64,000 bases of DNA from Oscillospiraceae bacterium. GTDB lineage: Bacteria; Bacillota; Clostridia; Monoglobales; Monoglobaceae. Below are positions 19,282-27,418 of the stretch, piece by piece. The first letter of the stretch is position 1. Each line of letters opens with the position of its first letter. The stretch lies in the NCBI GenBank assembly GCA_015068655.1, contig SVKC01000001.1, forward strand, positions 22,022 to 86,021. Direction: 5' to 3'. The notes below the pieces were generated by a model. It was not told the origin of the DNA and did no database searches. It worked only from the letters and a program-made list of their open reading frames with translations. The translations under genes and the position numbers were made by a program.

Positions 19282-20183
19282 TGCAAAATATCGTTGAGGC
19301 TTTTGCTCCTTCGGGATGTGAAGAACCGCTTTGTGAACTTTTGAAAAACAGGATTCAGTCCAAGTTCGAAAAGGTATTTGTTGATAATCTGGGAAACCTT
19401 GCGGCAAGCTCAGGAGACGGAAGACTTTGTATTGAGTGCGGGATGGACAGCACGGGAGTTATGGTAATCACGCCAAATGATGAACAGATACGTTTTTCTG
19501 CTGTGGGAAATATAAAGCCAAAGGACATAATCGGTCGCAAAGTTGTTTTCGAAAACGCATCTTGCGGCAAGGTATTTTGTGATAATGAAAAAGATACCGA
19601 AGACGCAAAGCTTTCTGATTTATATATTCTGCTTGATGAAGGCTCGGTAAAAAAAGGCGATTTCGGGGCAATTGTCCCTGATTTCAGTGAAGAAGATGGC
19701 GGTTATACAGCTTACGGGCTCAAAAATCGCATTGCGGCAGCGGCTGTCTGCAAGGCACTGGAAAATACCGATTGTGCAGAAAACGTAACTATCTTGTTTT
19801 CCGCTCAAAAAAGACTTGGGGCAAGGGGACTGCGAGCCTTCTTCGGTGTTCATTCCTTTGAACAGATTATTACAGTTGACGGATGCACAGATGACGGATG
19901 TGTAATTATAGCAAAGGACGAGAAAATTGTTGCAAATCCTGATTTAAGAAAAAAAATTGAAACGTTGGCACAAGAAAAGAATCTCGATGCAGAAACTGTT
20001 GTCAGCGAAAATAACTTTCATTTGGAGCAGATTGCAGTTTCCTGTGGAGCCCCCTGTGCGGCAATAGGCATTTCGGTTCTTTGTGAGGATGGTGAGCCCG
20101 AGAGGGTAAGCAAAGCAGATTTTGACACGTCAGTTTTGCTGATTGAAGAAATATTGAAGGGTTGTGAAAAAAAATGTTTGTAA
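19281..20183 (+). CDS. Degenerate M42-family protein (probable pseudo-peptidase, third of three)
   Basis: The 300-residue protein aligns along its length with the two M42 peptidases but is shorter and has lost the active site. The AHxD motif reads CGMDSTG, the DDR motif LKNRIA, the EE pair AQKRLGARG, and the terminal YxH is absent. The fold-determining parts (VFVDNLGNLAA near 33, the RLGARGL loop) remain, and the frame is intact. M42 enzymes work as 12-mers, so a non-catalytic subunit in a mixed complex or a regulatory partner is plausible. That role is inference. Its start overlaps the previous stop (TAATG). Confidence 0.8.
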   Translation: MQNIVEAFAPSGCEEPLCELLKNRIQSKFEKVFVDNLGNLAASSGDGRLCIECGMDSTGVMVITPNDEQIRFSAVGNIKPKDIIGRKVVFENASCGKVFCDNEKDTEDAKLSDLYILLDEGSVKKGDFGAIVPDFSEEDGGYTAYGLKNRIAAAAVCKALENTDCAENVTILFSAQKRLGARGLRAFFGVHSFEQIITVDGCTDDGCVIIAKDEKIVANPDLRKKIETLAQEKNLDAETVVSENNFHLEQIAVSCGAPCAAIGISVLCEDGEPERVSKADFDTSVLLIEEILKGCEKKCL

Positions 20184-20596
20184 AACAAATTTCGGTTTTT
20201 GTGGAGAACAAGCCCGGACAGCTTGGGAAAATAACAAAAATTCTTGCTGAAGAGAAAATCGATATACGTGCTTTCAGCGTTGCGGACACGGTGGAGTTCG
20301 GTATACTCAGGCTTATAGTGAAGGAGCCTGACCGCGCGGCAGAGCTGTTGCGAAATGCCGGCTTTACGGCACAAATGAACGAAGTCATTGTTGCTGTTAT
20401 GAAAGACAAACTGGGTGCATTTGATGAAATTGTTATGCAGCTGGCATCAAAAAACATTGATGTGCAATATGTCTATTCCTTCATTGGCGAAGTTGCCGCA
20501 ACAGGCAGAGTGGCAATAAGAACAGACAATATGAACGAAGCTTTTGAAACCTTGGAAAAAAGCGGAATAACACTTTCAACACAAGAGGATATTTGA
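20174..20596 (+). CDS. Tandem ACT-domain protein
   Basis: The 140-residue protein consists of two ACT domains. The first begins KQISVFVENKPGQLGKITKIL (about 4-24). The second starts about residue 70 and contains FDEIVMQLASKNIDVQY. ACT domains bind amino acids and regulate enzymes or transcription. No enzyme domain is attached. It overlaps the M42 pseudo-peptidase by 10 bases, so it may sense an amino acid produced by peptide breakdown. That link is inferred from position only. Confidence 0.85.
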   Translation: MFVKQISVFVENKPGQLGKITKILAEEKIDIRAFSVADTVEFGILRLIVKEPDRAAELLRNAGFTAQMNEVIVAVMKDKLGAFDEIVMQLASKNIDVQYVYSFIGEVAATGRVAIRTDNMNEAFETLEKSGITLSTQEDI

Positions 20597-20597
20597 C

Positions 20598-20996
20598 ATG
20601 GAAAAGAAAATGTGTATTTTGTATGATAACAGAATTTGTGACAATTGCGGTGAATGCAATATGTGTGACCTTGACCCCAAAAAGGTTTGCGACAGCTGCG
20701 GTGCTTGTCTCGAAACGGACGAGGACTACAATACTCTTGATGTGGATTTGGTATACGAAAACGCAGACGACCCTGAAATGTTGAGCTTTGAAGAGCTTTT
20801 CCCCGATGAGGCATTTGGCGGCGACCGAAATTGGGATGATGAGGAAGACGAGGACGAGAACGTTATCGAAGACTATGATGACTATGACGGGGATTTTGAC
20901 AATAATGACGGATTTTATGACGAGAATGAGTTTTATTCCGAGGACGACGAAGATGACCTGAGACGTGATTTTGGTGATTTTTTTGGTCGTGGATAA
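20598..20996 (+). CDS. Small protein with Cys-rich N-terminus and Asp/Glu-rich tail
   Basis: The 132-residue protein has two Cys clusters near the start, CDNCGECNMC (about 14-23) and CDSCGAC (about 31-37), which could bind zinc or an iron-sulfur cluster. From about residue 48 it is extremely acidic, with runs such as DDEEDEDE and EDDEDD, ending in a basic-aromatic RRDFGDFFGRG. I do not recognise a characterised family. It is the last gene before a strong terminator and follows the ACT gene by 1 base. A shifted frame starting at 20593 is a shadow. Confidence 0.75.
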   Translation: MEKKMCILYDNRICDNCGECNMCDLDPKKVCDSCGACLETDEDYNTLDVDLVYENADDPEMLSFEELFPDEAFGGDRNWDDEEDEDENVIEDYDDYDGDFDNNDGFYDENEFYSEDDEDDLRRDFGDFFGRG

Positions 20997-21003
20997 GGTT
21001 GGC

Positions 21004-21053
21004 AAAACAAAATGGCGATTTTCAAAATTAGAAAATCGCCATTTTGTTTTTTT
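21004..21053. terminator. Bidirectional intrinsic terminator
   Basis: A perfect 20-base stem (left 21004-21023, right 21031-21050, loop 7 bases) is followed by T on the plus strand. The AAAA on the left gives T on the minus strand. It separates the convergent M42/ACT operon and the glycosidase-like gene. Confidence 0.9.
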
Positions 21054-22713
21054 ATCTAATTTTGTAAGAAAGTGTGTTGTAATCAACAATTACTTTTGTG
21101 CCATCCGAATATGTAACCGCAAAAATATTTTCCTCAACTTCCTTGTGCTCCAATATAAATTCAGTTTGAAGATGCTTAATAGTTTTATATTCTTCATAAG
21201 CCTCCTTGATTTTTGACACGCTAAATCTCAGTTGCTCATCTGTATCAATAATCAAATCTTCTTTTCCCAACCAATCATCATTATCGCTTCCCTCCAAAAA
21301 TTTTGAATAGATATAAAACGAAGGTCTTGTTCCATCCTCAAGAACAAGCAAGTGATTTTTAACATCCTTTATGGGATAATTCACCGTATCGGTTGTGGAG
21401 TTGTAAAGCATTATGCCGTGATAGGCAATTTGCCAGAATGGAACGACCTTGTCAGCCATAACATCCTCAACTACCGGTCTCGACACATACAGTCCGTAAT
21501 CAAGATATTCTGCGCCAAAGTCAAAACATCCTTCCGATGAAAAACCGCCAAAGAGCTCATGGCAAAGTGCCATTATCTTATGATACATTTCAAGAGTTTC
21601 TTTTGAATTCACAGGGTGGTTTTTATCATAACACCATCTTAAAGGAACAACTGTTAACACATCAATGTAATGCAGGCCTTCGAATCCCAGCTCCCTCACC
21701 TTTGGCAGATAGCTTTTTGCATATGCAAGCGCCTTGACGGGACAAAGATCATACGGTCTTCCGCCGCTCCAGCCAAAGTCATTCATACCAATCGAACCGT
21801 CTTCATTCTTGACTACAATATCCTCAGAAAAGGTATCGGCAATGCTATAACAATCCGTACTGTTTGTATGACATACAATCTGATAGCCGTTTTTCTGTGC
21901 ATAAGAAATTAGGTGTCGGAGTCCTTTTTCGCCGCCAAGCTTTTCTTCCACCGGGAAAATTTGCGGCCATCTTCCGTCGTGTCCGCTTTTATTCCACCCA
22001 ACCAAACAAAGCTGTGCCTTATCAATACCCTGTGCTTTCATCTCGTCAATCAGGTCGCACACTCTGTCAAATGTGCATGCAACCTTCATTTCAGGTTCAT
22101 TTTCAAGTGTTTGTTCAAGCACTGTTGGCGGTGCAGGCTTCCAGCCCATTCTGATACGTATTTCAGGGGCAGCAATTGCGTATGCCAGTGCTTTACGTTC
22201 TTTTATCTTTTCCGAAAGGGGCAAACAAACACCTTTTCCCAGCTGATAGTTTCGGTATGCAACAGCCATATCGCTGTAAGTTGCATCATTTTCCAAGGTT
22301 ATCAGCTTGATACAAATATCTTCGTAAGGCACATTTCCATTCAAGAAGAACCGAGGATAAATATAATATTCACCATTCTTAACGCCAAAAACAAGGCTGA
22401 ACTCATATTTAAAACCTTCAACTATCACAAGTGCACAGCTGCCGTCTTTTTTTACACCAAAGAGCGGCATAAGGTCCTGCTTCAAAATTCGTTCATCATC
22501 CGGCTTGTCATTGAAGAAACAAAGCCTGCTTCCCTTTTTGTCAAAATCTGCAATTACATAATATCCGTTTTCTCCGGTTTTGGCAAAGAGAGCTTCATTT
22601 ACAAGGTCAATATACTCGAGGTTCTCCGGTATATCTGACCTTTTCACAACAAACACATCATTATTTACCGAAACATTATACTTTTTTCCTGCGTTATCTG
22701 AAGCTATCCACAT
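21052..22713 (-). CDS. Putative glycoside hydrolase-like TIM-barrel protein (DUF5696-like)
   Basis: The 553-residue protein has no signal peptide. It has a beta-rich N-terminal half and then a barrel-like region with KAQLCLVGWNKSGHDGRWPQ (about 250), GYQIVCHTNSTDCY and GFEGLHYIDVLTVVPLRWCY (about 350). These match my recollection of the DUF5696 glycosidase-like family. The chemistry is unproven. The ATG at 22713 is 5 bases after GGAG; a TTG one codon earlier is less likely. It overlaps the end of the Fe-S gene upstream by 20 bases, as last gene of that operon. This ties a carbohydrate-type enzyme to three redox proteins. Confidence 0.65.
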   Translation of the reverse strand: MWIASDNAGKKYNVSVNNDVFVVKRSDIPENLEYIDLVNEALFAKTGENGYYVIADFDKKGSRLCFFNDKPDDERILKQDLMPLFGVKKDGSCALVIVEGFKYEFSLVFGVKNGEYYIYPRFFLNGNVPYEDICIKLITLENDATYSDMAVAYRNYQLGKGVCLPLSEKIKERKALAYAIAAPEIRIRMGWKPAPPTVLEQTLENEPEMKVACTFDRVCDLIDEMKAQGIDKAQLCLVGWNKSGHDGRWPQIFPVEEKLGGEKGLRHLISYAQKNGYQIVCHTNSTDCYSIADTFSEDIVVKNEDGSIGMNDFGWSGGRPYDLCPVKALAYAKSYLPKVRELGFEGLHYIDVLTVVPLRWCYDKNHPVNSKETLEMYHKIMALCHELFGGFSSEGCFDFGAEYLDYGLYVSRPVVEDVMADKVVPFWQIAYHGIMLYNSTTDTVNYPIKDVKNHLLVLEDGTRPSFYIYSKFLEGSDNDDWLGKEDLIIDTDEQLRFSVSKIKEAYEEYKTIKHLQTEFILEHKEVEENIFAVTYSDGTKVIVDYNTLSYKIR

Positions 22714-23629
22714 CAAAGCTCCACTCCTCTCTCTTTCTGAAAGGTGTCTTAAATTTCTTTGTCAACACACCTTTTTCTTCAAGATGGATATAACACGCCA
22801 CATCGCAGGCACGACCACAGATTGAACATTGATATGCGTGTTGTGCCGGCGGATAAAAATATATGTTATCAAGAATCTTTCTTGCGGTTTCAGGTGTTAC
22901 TTTCGCCTCTCCTGCAATTATTTCAATACGGTTATCAAAATCAGCAAATGCCTCAGGTGACATAAAAGGATTCTTTGTACCATTTGCGCCGTTATAATAA
23001 ACCGCACATTGCCATGCATCCACATTTCCGTCATTGTCTATGGCTTTGCCGGGGCAGGCATCCTTACATTTTCCGCACTTGTCACATAGGTGAGGCTCAA
23101 CAATGTCACTCTCTTCAAGCTCTGCATCGGTAAGTATAAAACAATATCTCACCATAGGTCCGAATTCATCAGTGAGAAGAGTATTATGAAAACCCTTTTC
23201 GCCAAGTCCGCATTTTATGGCAGTATCAAGAAAATCCATTTGAGTTTCAGCAGTTCTGCCTCTGTATACCGCATCATATGCAACTTCAGGATTTGTACTG
23301 TTTTCTTCTGCCATAATCTGCTGATGACGGCGTTGGGGGAGTGCAATATATCCTTCCTCTTCAATCATCATGGCAACTTTCAGCTGTGCCATTGGCATAA
23401 CGGTTTCTTCCATATTTTCAACCGCCATAGTTGTGTACTGATAATATGTACTGCCTTCCTCAATCCCTCTGTAAATTCCACGAAGCACACGGAATGCAAG
23501 ACCAATCACTGTCTTTGTGTCAGGCATAATTTTGAAGATAGGATTGTCTTTTTCAAAACGGCTGCTTGGCGCAAAGCCCACAATATCCGCACCGTTTGCT
23601 TTTGCAAGCTCTATAATTCTTTCTCTCAT
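22694..23629 (-). CDS. QueG/reductive-dehalogenase-like Fe-S protein (paralogue C)
   Basis: The 311-residue protein belongs to the COG1600-like group. After an N-terminal alpha/beta region (GADIVGFAPSSRF) it has CGLGEKGFHNTLLTDEFGP (about 160), the motif shared by QueG and reductive dehalogenases. Two [4Fe-4S] motifs follow, CDKCGKCKDACP (about 185) and CSICGRACDVAC (about 275). QueG itself reduces epoxyqueuosine with cobalamin. The three copies here are unlikely all to be QueG. The ATG at 23629 follows the preceding stop by 2 bases behind AGGAGAG; an upstream TTG is rejected. Confidence 0.8.
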   Translation of the reverse strand: MRERIIELAKANGADIVGFAPSSRFEKDNPIFKIMPDTKTVIGLAFRVLRGIYRGIEEGSTYYQYTTMAVENMEETVMPMAQLKVAMMIEEEGYIALPQRRHQQIMAEENSTNPEVAYDAVYRGRTAETQMDFLDTAIKCGLGEKGFHNTLLTDEFGPMVRYCFILTDAELEESDIVEPHLCDKCGKCKDACPGKAIDNDGNVDAWQCAVYYNGANGTKNPFMSPEAFADFDNRIEIIAGEAKVTPETARKILDNIYFYPPAQHAYQCSICGRACDVACYIHLEEKGVLTKKFKTPFRKREEWSFDVDSFR

Positions 23630-23631
23630 AA

Positions 23632-24522
23632 TCAAAGCTCTCCTTTCAGATGCTTATAACAGGCAATATCACACTTTCTGCCGCATAAGCATGGTGCATA
23701 TCCCCACTGAGTATTGGGCAAAAAATCCATTTCTTTGTATATCTCACGGGCAGATTCTGCATCAAATCGCTTTTCACCATTGAGAATCGCTTCTCGTTCA
23801 GGATTATCCTTCAAGAATTCCTCTGTAATAAAAGGATTTGACTTGTGTGCTCCCTTGTAATAAACACTGCACTGCCACGTATCAAGCCCCTTTTCGTCTA
23901 TTGCATTGCCGGGGCAAGCCTTTATGCACGCACCGCACTTGTCACAAACACTTTCGGTCAATTCTTCATCAAATTCAAGTGGCATATCTGTTATGATAAA
24001 ACAGTATCGCATAAAAGGTCCGTATTTCTTGTTTATTATCTTTCCGCTCAGACCCATTTCGCCAAGTCCGCAAGCCTTTGCTGCTTTTCCGAAGTCAATA
24101 ATAACATCAGGAGCAGGTTTTCCGTCTTCAACCGCTTCGGCGTGAATAAGCTCATATGTATCAAACACTTCAGGATTTGTGTTTTTGTCACCCTTTATTC
24201 TGAGGTTAGGAACAGATTTCTGAAGACAAGCATCATAGCCTTCGTTCTCAATCATTCCACCAATTTTGAGAAGAAATATTTCCGCCATTTCCTCATCAAA
24301 ATATTTTACTCCAAGTGTTGTATATGTATAATACTGACTTCCTCTGTCCATTGCCATATACATCCCCTTTGGTACTGCAAAACCAAAGCCGATAATAGAT
24401 TTTGCATTGGGGAGAATCATCCTAGGGTCTCTTTGAGGATTCTCTTCTCCATACACTCTGCCTATTCCACAAACTGTTGCACCAAGCTCTTTTGCTTTTT
24501 GTTTTATAAATTCAGCTGTCAT
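23632..24522 (-). CDS. QueG/reductive-dehalogenase-like Fe-S protein (paralogue B)
   Basis: The 296-residue paralogue has GATVCGIGRVYG near the start, then CGLGEMGLSGKIINKKYGP (about 158). The Fe-S motifs are CDKCGACIKACPGNAID (about 190) and CLCGRKCDIAC (about 282), where the first Cys pair has only one residue between. Its start overlaps the stop of the cupin gene by 4 bases (ATGA). It ends 2 bases before paralogue C, so A, B and C are probably made together and may act as a complex or as steps of one pathway. No Tat or Sec signal is present, so the location is cytoplasmic. Confidence 0.8.
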   Translation of the reverse strand: MTAEFIKQKAKELGATVCGIGRVYGEENPQRDPRMILPNAKSIIGFGFAVPKGMYMAMDRGSQYYTYTTLGVKYFDEEMAEIFLLKIGGMIENEGYDACLQKSVPNLRIKGDKNTNPEVFDTYELIHAEAVEDGKPAPDVIIDFGKAAKACGLGEMGLSGKIINKKYGPFMRYCFIITDMPLEFDEELTESVCDKCGACIKACPGNAIDEKGLDTWQCSVYYKGAHKSNPFITEEFLKDNPEREAILNGEKRFDAESAREIYKEMDFLPNTQWGYAPCLCGRKCDIACYKHLKGEL

Positions 24523-24845
24523 TTTACCAACCTTCTTTCTGAGTTTTCTCTGGCAGTGCTGCTGTTTTCCACCACAAGTACCTCTGCATCTTCAGACAAC
24601 ACAATATGATGCCAAAGTCCCTTTTTCACATTATAAACTTTATACAGCTCCATTATATATTCCTTATCCTCTTCGTATATAACAGCATTTCCTTTAAGCA
24701 GCACAAAGGCTTCATCCGTCAAAAGATGCCGTTCATCTTCAACTCTTTTTGAAAACCTTTCATCGTAATGTATCATCCCGATTCTCCAGCCCTCAAAGTC
24801 AAATAGCGGTTTCCAGCCCTCGCCCTTATGTTCAAAAATCTCCAT
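24519..24845 (-). CDS. Small cupin-like protein
   Basis: The 108-residue protein reads like a single beta-barrel of the cupin class, with DEAFVLLKGNAVIYEED and a later KKGLWHHIVLSEDAEVLVVEN strand pair. The WHHIV element may supply metal or ligand contacts. It lies between two Fe-S paralogues, with start and stop overlapping both neighbours by 1 and 4 bases. A sugar- or small-ligand-binding role within the same pathway is a guess from context. Confidence 0.6.
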   Translation of the reverse strand: MEIFEHKGEGWKPLFDFEGWRIGMIHYDERFSKRVEDERHLLTDEAFVLLKGNAVIYEEDKEYIMELYKVYNVKKGLWHHIVLSEDAEVLVVENSSTARENSERRLVK

Positions 24846-25927
24846 TATCTGTCAAGCCTCCATGCTTTCTTTGTTCTTAAGGGTTCTTTGAATCTGTCTT
24901 CCATACAGCCGCCTTTCTTCTCAAGGACAGAAACACATGCTCTTATACAGCCGCCGCATTTTGCCATGTTGTAGCCGACCCAACTGGGGAAATATTTTGC
25001 CAGTGCACCGTAGACCTTCATAATTTCCTTTTCGTCAGCAACATCTGTTACCCCTTCCATAAGGTCAAGGTCACCATTTTCATTTTTGTCCCATACGTCC
25101 TTTGGCACAAAGGGATTATAATATCTGCCCGCATGGGTATAGAACGCATAGCAACGCCACATATCAATGTCGCCCCACTCTAAAACTTTGCCATCCAGAT
25201 TAACTGTTATTGTTTTTCCTGAATTTATAGCAGGAATACATCCGCCGGGACATTCTCTCACACAAGCACCGCACTTACGGCACAAGGGCTTGCCGTTATA
25301 CATTTGGTCATACTCATCAAATTCTGCATCGGTGAATATGAACGCTACTCTCTGGAGAGGTCCGAATTCAGGAGTAAGCAGCATTTTGCTCCAGCCAATC
25401 TCACCAAGACCGCAAGCAACTGCCGCAATTCTGAACTGAAACTGCAAATCAGGTGCAACACCGCCTTCACGAGCCGGTCTTGTAAACTGTACACTTCTGT
25501 GGTGTGCCGTGTTGGTTTTTGCATATTCATTTACCTCAATCTGTTCTTCGGGTGAAAGAGTATTGCCGGGGCTTCCGTCCATATCCGACACAACACCTCT
25601 TGCGCCTGTATTACGGTAAACAAATGCCTCATACCCCTCATCTTCAATTACCTTGCCCACCTGATAAAGTACAGCAGGAGCGTATATTTCATTTATGCCG
25701 CCATATGCCATTGACGGATACTGATAAAACTGTGTTCCCTCTTCAATTCCACGCTGAACACCTCTGGGTATTCTGAAAACAAAGCCTATACAGCTTTTTG
25801 CCTCAGGAAACAAAAACTGCGGATTCATTTCATCAGGTGCTCCATCGAATCTTGACATTGGCGAAATTCCACAAGCGTCTGCACCTGCCGCAAGTGCCGC
25901 TTCTTTAATCACTTTACTGCTTAACAT
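24845..25927 (-). CDS. QueG/reductive-dehalogenase-like Fe-S protein (paralogue A, longest)
   Basis: The 360-residue first gene of the operon has CGLGEIGWSKMLLTPEFGP (about 186) followed by FIFTDAEFDEYD, very close in pattern to the GLGE/TPEFGP/FTD signature of reductive dehalogenases and QueG. The first cluster motif is CRKCGACVRECPGGC (about 225). The second is CGGCIRAC (about 330), with only three Cys. An insertion with VTDVADEKEIM lies between. It starts with ATG behind a perfect AGGAGG. Cobalamin binding is possible from family membership but cannot be read off. Confidence 0.8.
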   Translation of the reverse strand: MLSSKVIKEAALAAGADACGISPMSRFDGAPDEMNPQFLFPEAKSCIGFVFRIPRGVQRGIEEGTQFYQYPSMAYGGINEIYAPAVLYQVGKVIEDEGYEAFVYRNTGARGVVSDMDGSPGNTLSPEEQIEVNEYAKTNTAHHRSVQFTRPAREGGVAPDLQFQFRIAAVACGLGEIGWSKMLLTPEFGPLQRVAFIFTDAEFDEYDQMYNGKPLCRKCGACVRECPGGCIPAINSGKTITVNLDGKVLEWGDIDMWRCYAFYTHAGRYYNPFVPKDVWDKNENGDLDLMEGVTDVADEKEIMKVYGALAKYFPSWVGYNMAKCGGCIRACVSVLEKKGGCMEDRFKEPLRTKKAWRLDR

Positions 25928-26079
25928 TATTTTACCTCCTGTTATATAATAGAATCAAAATTTTCACAAAAAATACCTAAAGATGAAACTTAATATCTTG
26001 ATTTTATCATATTATTGTGGTAATATAAACATAAAAAACAAACTACAATTTTAACAAAACAAACTTTTTGGAGATAAAA

Positions 26080-26925
26080 ATGAAAATTGCAGATATAAAT
26101 CCTCATATCCGTTTTGCAGAACAACTCACTTACTCCGTAAAACACAGCAATGTATACGTAAAGGATTGCAGATTATTTTACATAATAAGCGGTAATGCAA
26201 AAATCTTCGTAGACAATTCCGAAATGCCCTTGACCAAAAACACTCTATTTTATTGCTGTGGGGGAACAAAATATACCATCGAAACAGGCGAAACACTTCA
26301 GCTATACTCACTGAATTTTGACCTTTCGCAACATCAGTCCGAAATTATCAGACCTATCCCTATGGAATTCAATCACACAAAAAATTACAGCCCCATAGAT
26401 AAATGTAATATCAAAGACAGTGATTTTTTGAATTCTTTTCTGTTACTGAAAAACGCTACGGAATTCAAACCTACAATTTCTGATATTACAAAAGAATACT
26501 CAATTCAAAAGGCATATTTCAGAGAAAACTGCAGTTCAATACTCAAATTACTTCTCATCAAGCTACACAAACAAAATAGCGATACAACAACTAATTCTTC
26601 TGATGCAATCAACAAAATCATTGCTTATGTTACCTCAAATTTTGCCAAAGAAATAAAGAATAGTGAGCTAGCTGAAATAGCCGGCTATCACGAATATTAT
26701 TTGAACAGACTTTTCATACGACATACAGGCACAAGTATGCACAAGTACATTTTGAATTTGAGAATAAATGAAAGCAAACGCCTTTTGCTCAATACAAATT
26801 TATCAATATCGGATATTGCTTCCCGAATAGGGTTTAACAGCCATACTCATTTTTCTACATACTTTAAAAAAGAAACCGGTCTATCACCTTTTGAATATAA
26901 AAATAATTTTAAAAATAATATTTGA
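26080..26925 (+). CDS. AraC family transcriptional regulator
   Basis: The 281-residue protein has an N-terminal cupin-like sensing domain (about 1-150) and a C-terminal double helix-turn-helix. The latter includes ELAEIAGYHEYYLNRLFIRH and ISDIASRIGFNSHTHFSTYF, and the protein ends FKNNI. The ATG at 26080 has GGAG 6 bases upstream; an in-frame TTG at 26068 overlaps that site. It is transcribed away from the Fe-S operon across a 152-base AT-rich gap, the usual arrangement for a local activator of that operon. Confidence 0.9.
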   Translation: MKIADINPHIRFAEQLTYSVKHSNVYVKDCRLFYIISGNAKIFVDNSEMPLTKNTLFYCCGGTKYTIETGETLQLYSLNFDLSQHQSEIIRPIPMEFNHTKNYSPIDKCNIKDSDFLNSFLLLKNATEFKPTISDITKEYSIQKAYFRENCSSILKLLLIKLHKQNSDTTTNSSDAINKIIAYVTSNFAKEIKNSELAEIAGYHEYYLNRLFIRHTGTSMHKYILNLRINESKRLLLNTNLSISDIASRIGFNSHTHFSTYFKKETGLSPFEYKNNFKNNI

Positions 26926-27060
26926 TTTAACGAAAATCTATGATTTTCCTTCAATGGATACTTTTTTCCAACAACCTCATTCTAATAAAAAAAATTAAAA
27001 AGCAATATTTCTTTCAATAATAAAAATCCTTTTTGGGGTTAAAATCTTACTAAAAGTGTA

Positions 27061-27089
27061 TTGCAAAATTTTCTTAATAGTGTTAAAAT
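27061..27089 (+). promoter_or_regulatory. Promoter of gatCAB
   Basis: TTGCAA (27061-27066), a 17-base spacer and TAAAAT (27084-27089) lie 32 bases before the gatC start. The rest of the 196-base gap after the AraC gene is AT-rich. It shows only a weak 7-base hairpin at 26932-26948 without a T run. Confidence 0.65.
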
Positions 27090-27121
27090 AAAAGATAATG
27101 TATTTTAAAGGAAGTGACTAT

Positions 27122-27406
27122 ATGTTATCAATGGACAACCTGAAGCTTCTTTGTGAGCTTTCAAAGCTTCATCTTTCGGAAGACGAGATGAAGGAATATC
27201 AGAAGGAAATGACCGATATTATCAATCTTATGGACACTATCGGCGATTCCGACTTTGAATATAATCCCATAGATATGACAAACGCAATACCCTTTGGGGA
27301 ACTGCGTGCGGACAATATTACCGAATTTGACAATATGGACGGAATCGTGAAAAATGGTCCTGAAGTTATTGAAAATCAGTTTGTTGTTCCCAAAATTGTT
27401 GATTAA
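27122..27406 (+). CDS. gatC: Glutamyl/aspartyl-tRNA amidotransferase subunit C
   Basis: The 94-residue GatC has the typical LCELSKLHLSEDEMKEYQKE start and a C-terminal LRADNITEFDN segment. It stabilises the GatA-GatB complex that turns Glu-tRNA(Gln), and where needed Asp-tRNA(Asn), into the amidated form. The ATG at 27122 is chosen because AAAGGAAG sits 7 bases before it. An earlier ATG at 27098 lacks a ribosome-binding site and would overlap it. gatA follows after 12 bases. Confidence 0.93.
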   Translation: MLSMDNLKLLCELSKLHLSEDEMKEYQKEMTDIINLMDTIGDSDFEYNPIDMTNAIPFGELRADNITEFDNMDGIVKNGPEVIENQFVVPKIVD

Positions 27407-27418
27407 GGAGGTGCTGAT

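Noticed and set aside
23845..24609. Plus-strand frame of 254 codons opposite the Fe-S genes
   Set aside because: Antisense shadow of paralogue B and the cupin gene with no coding features.
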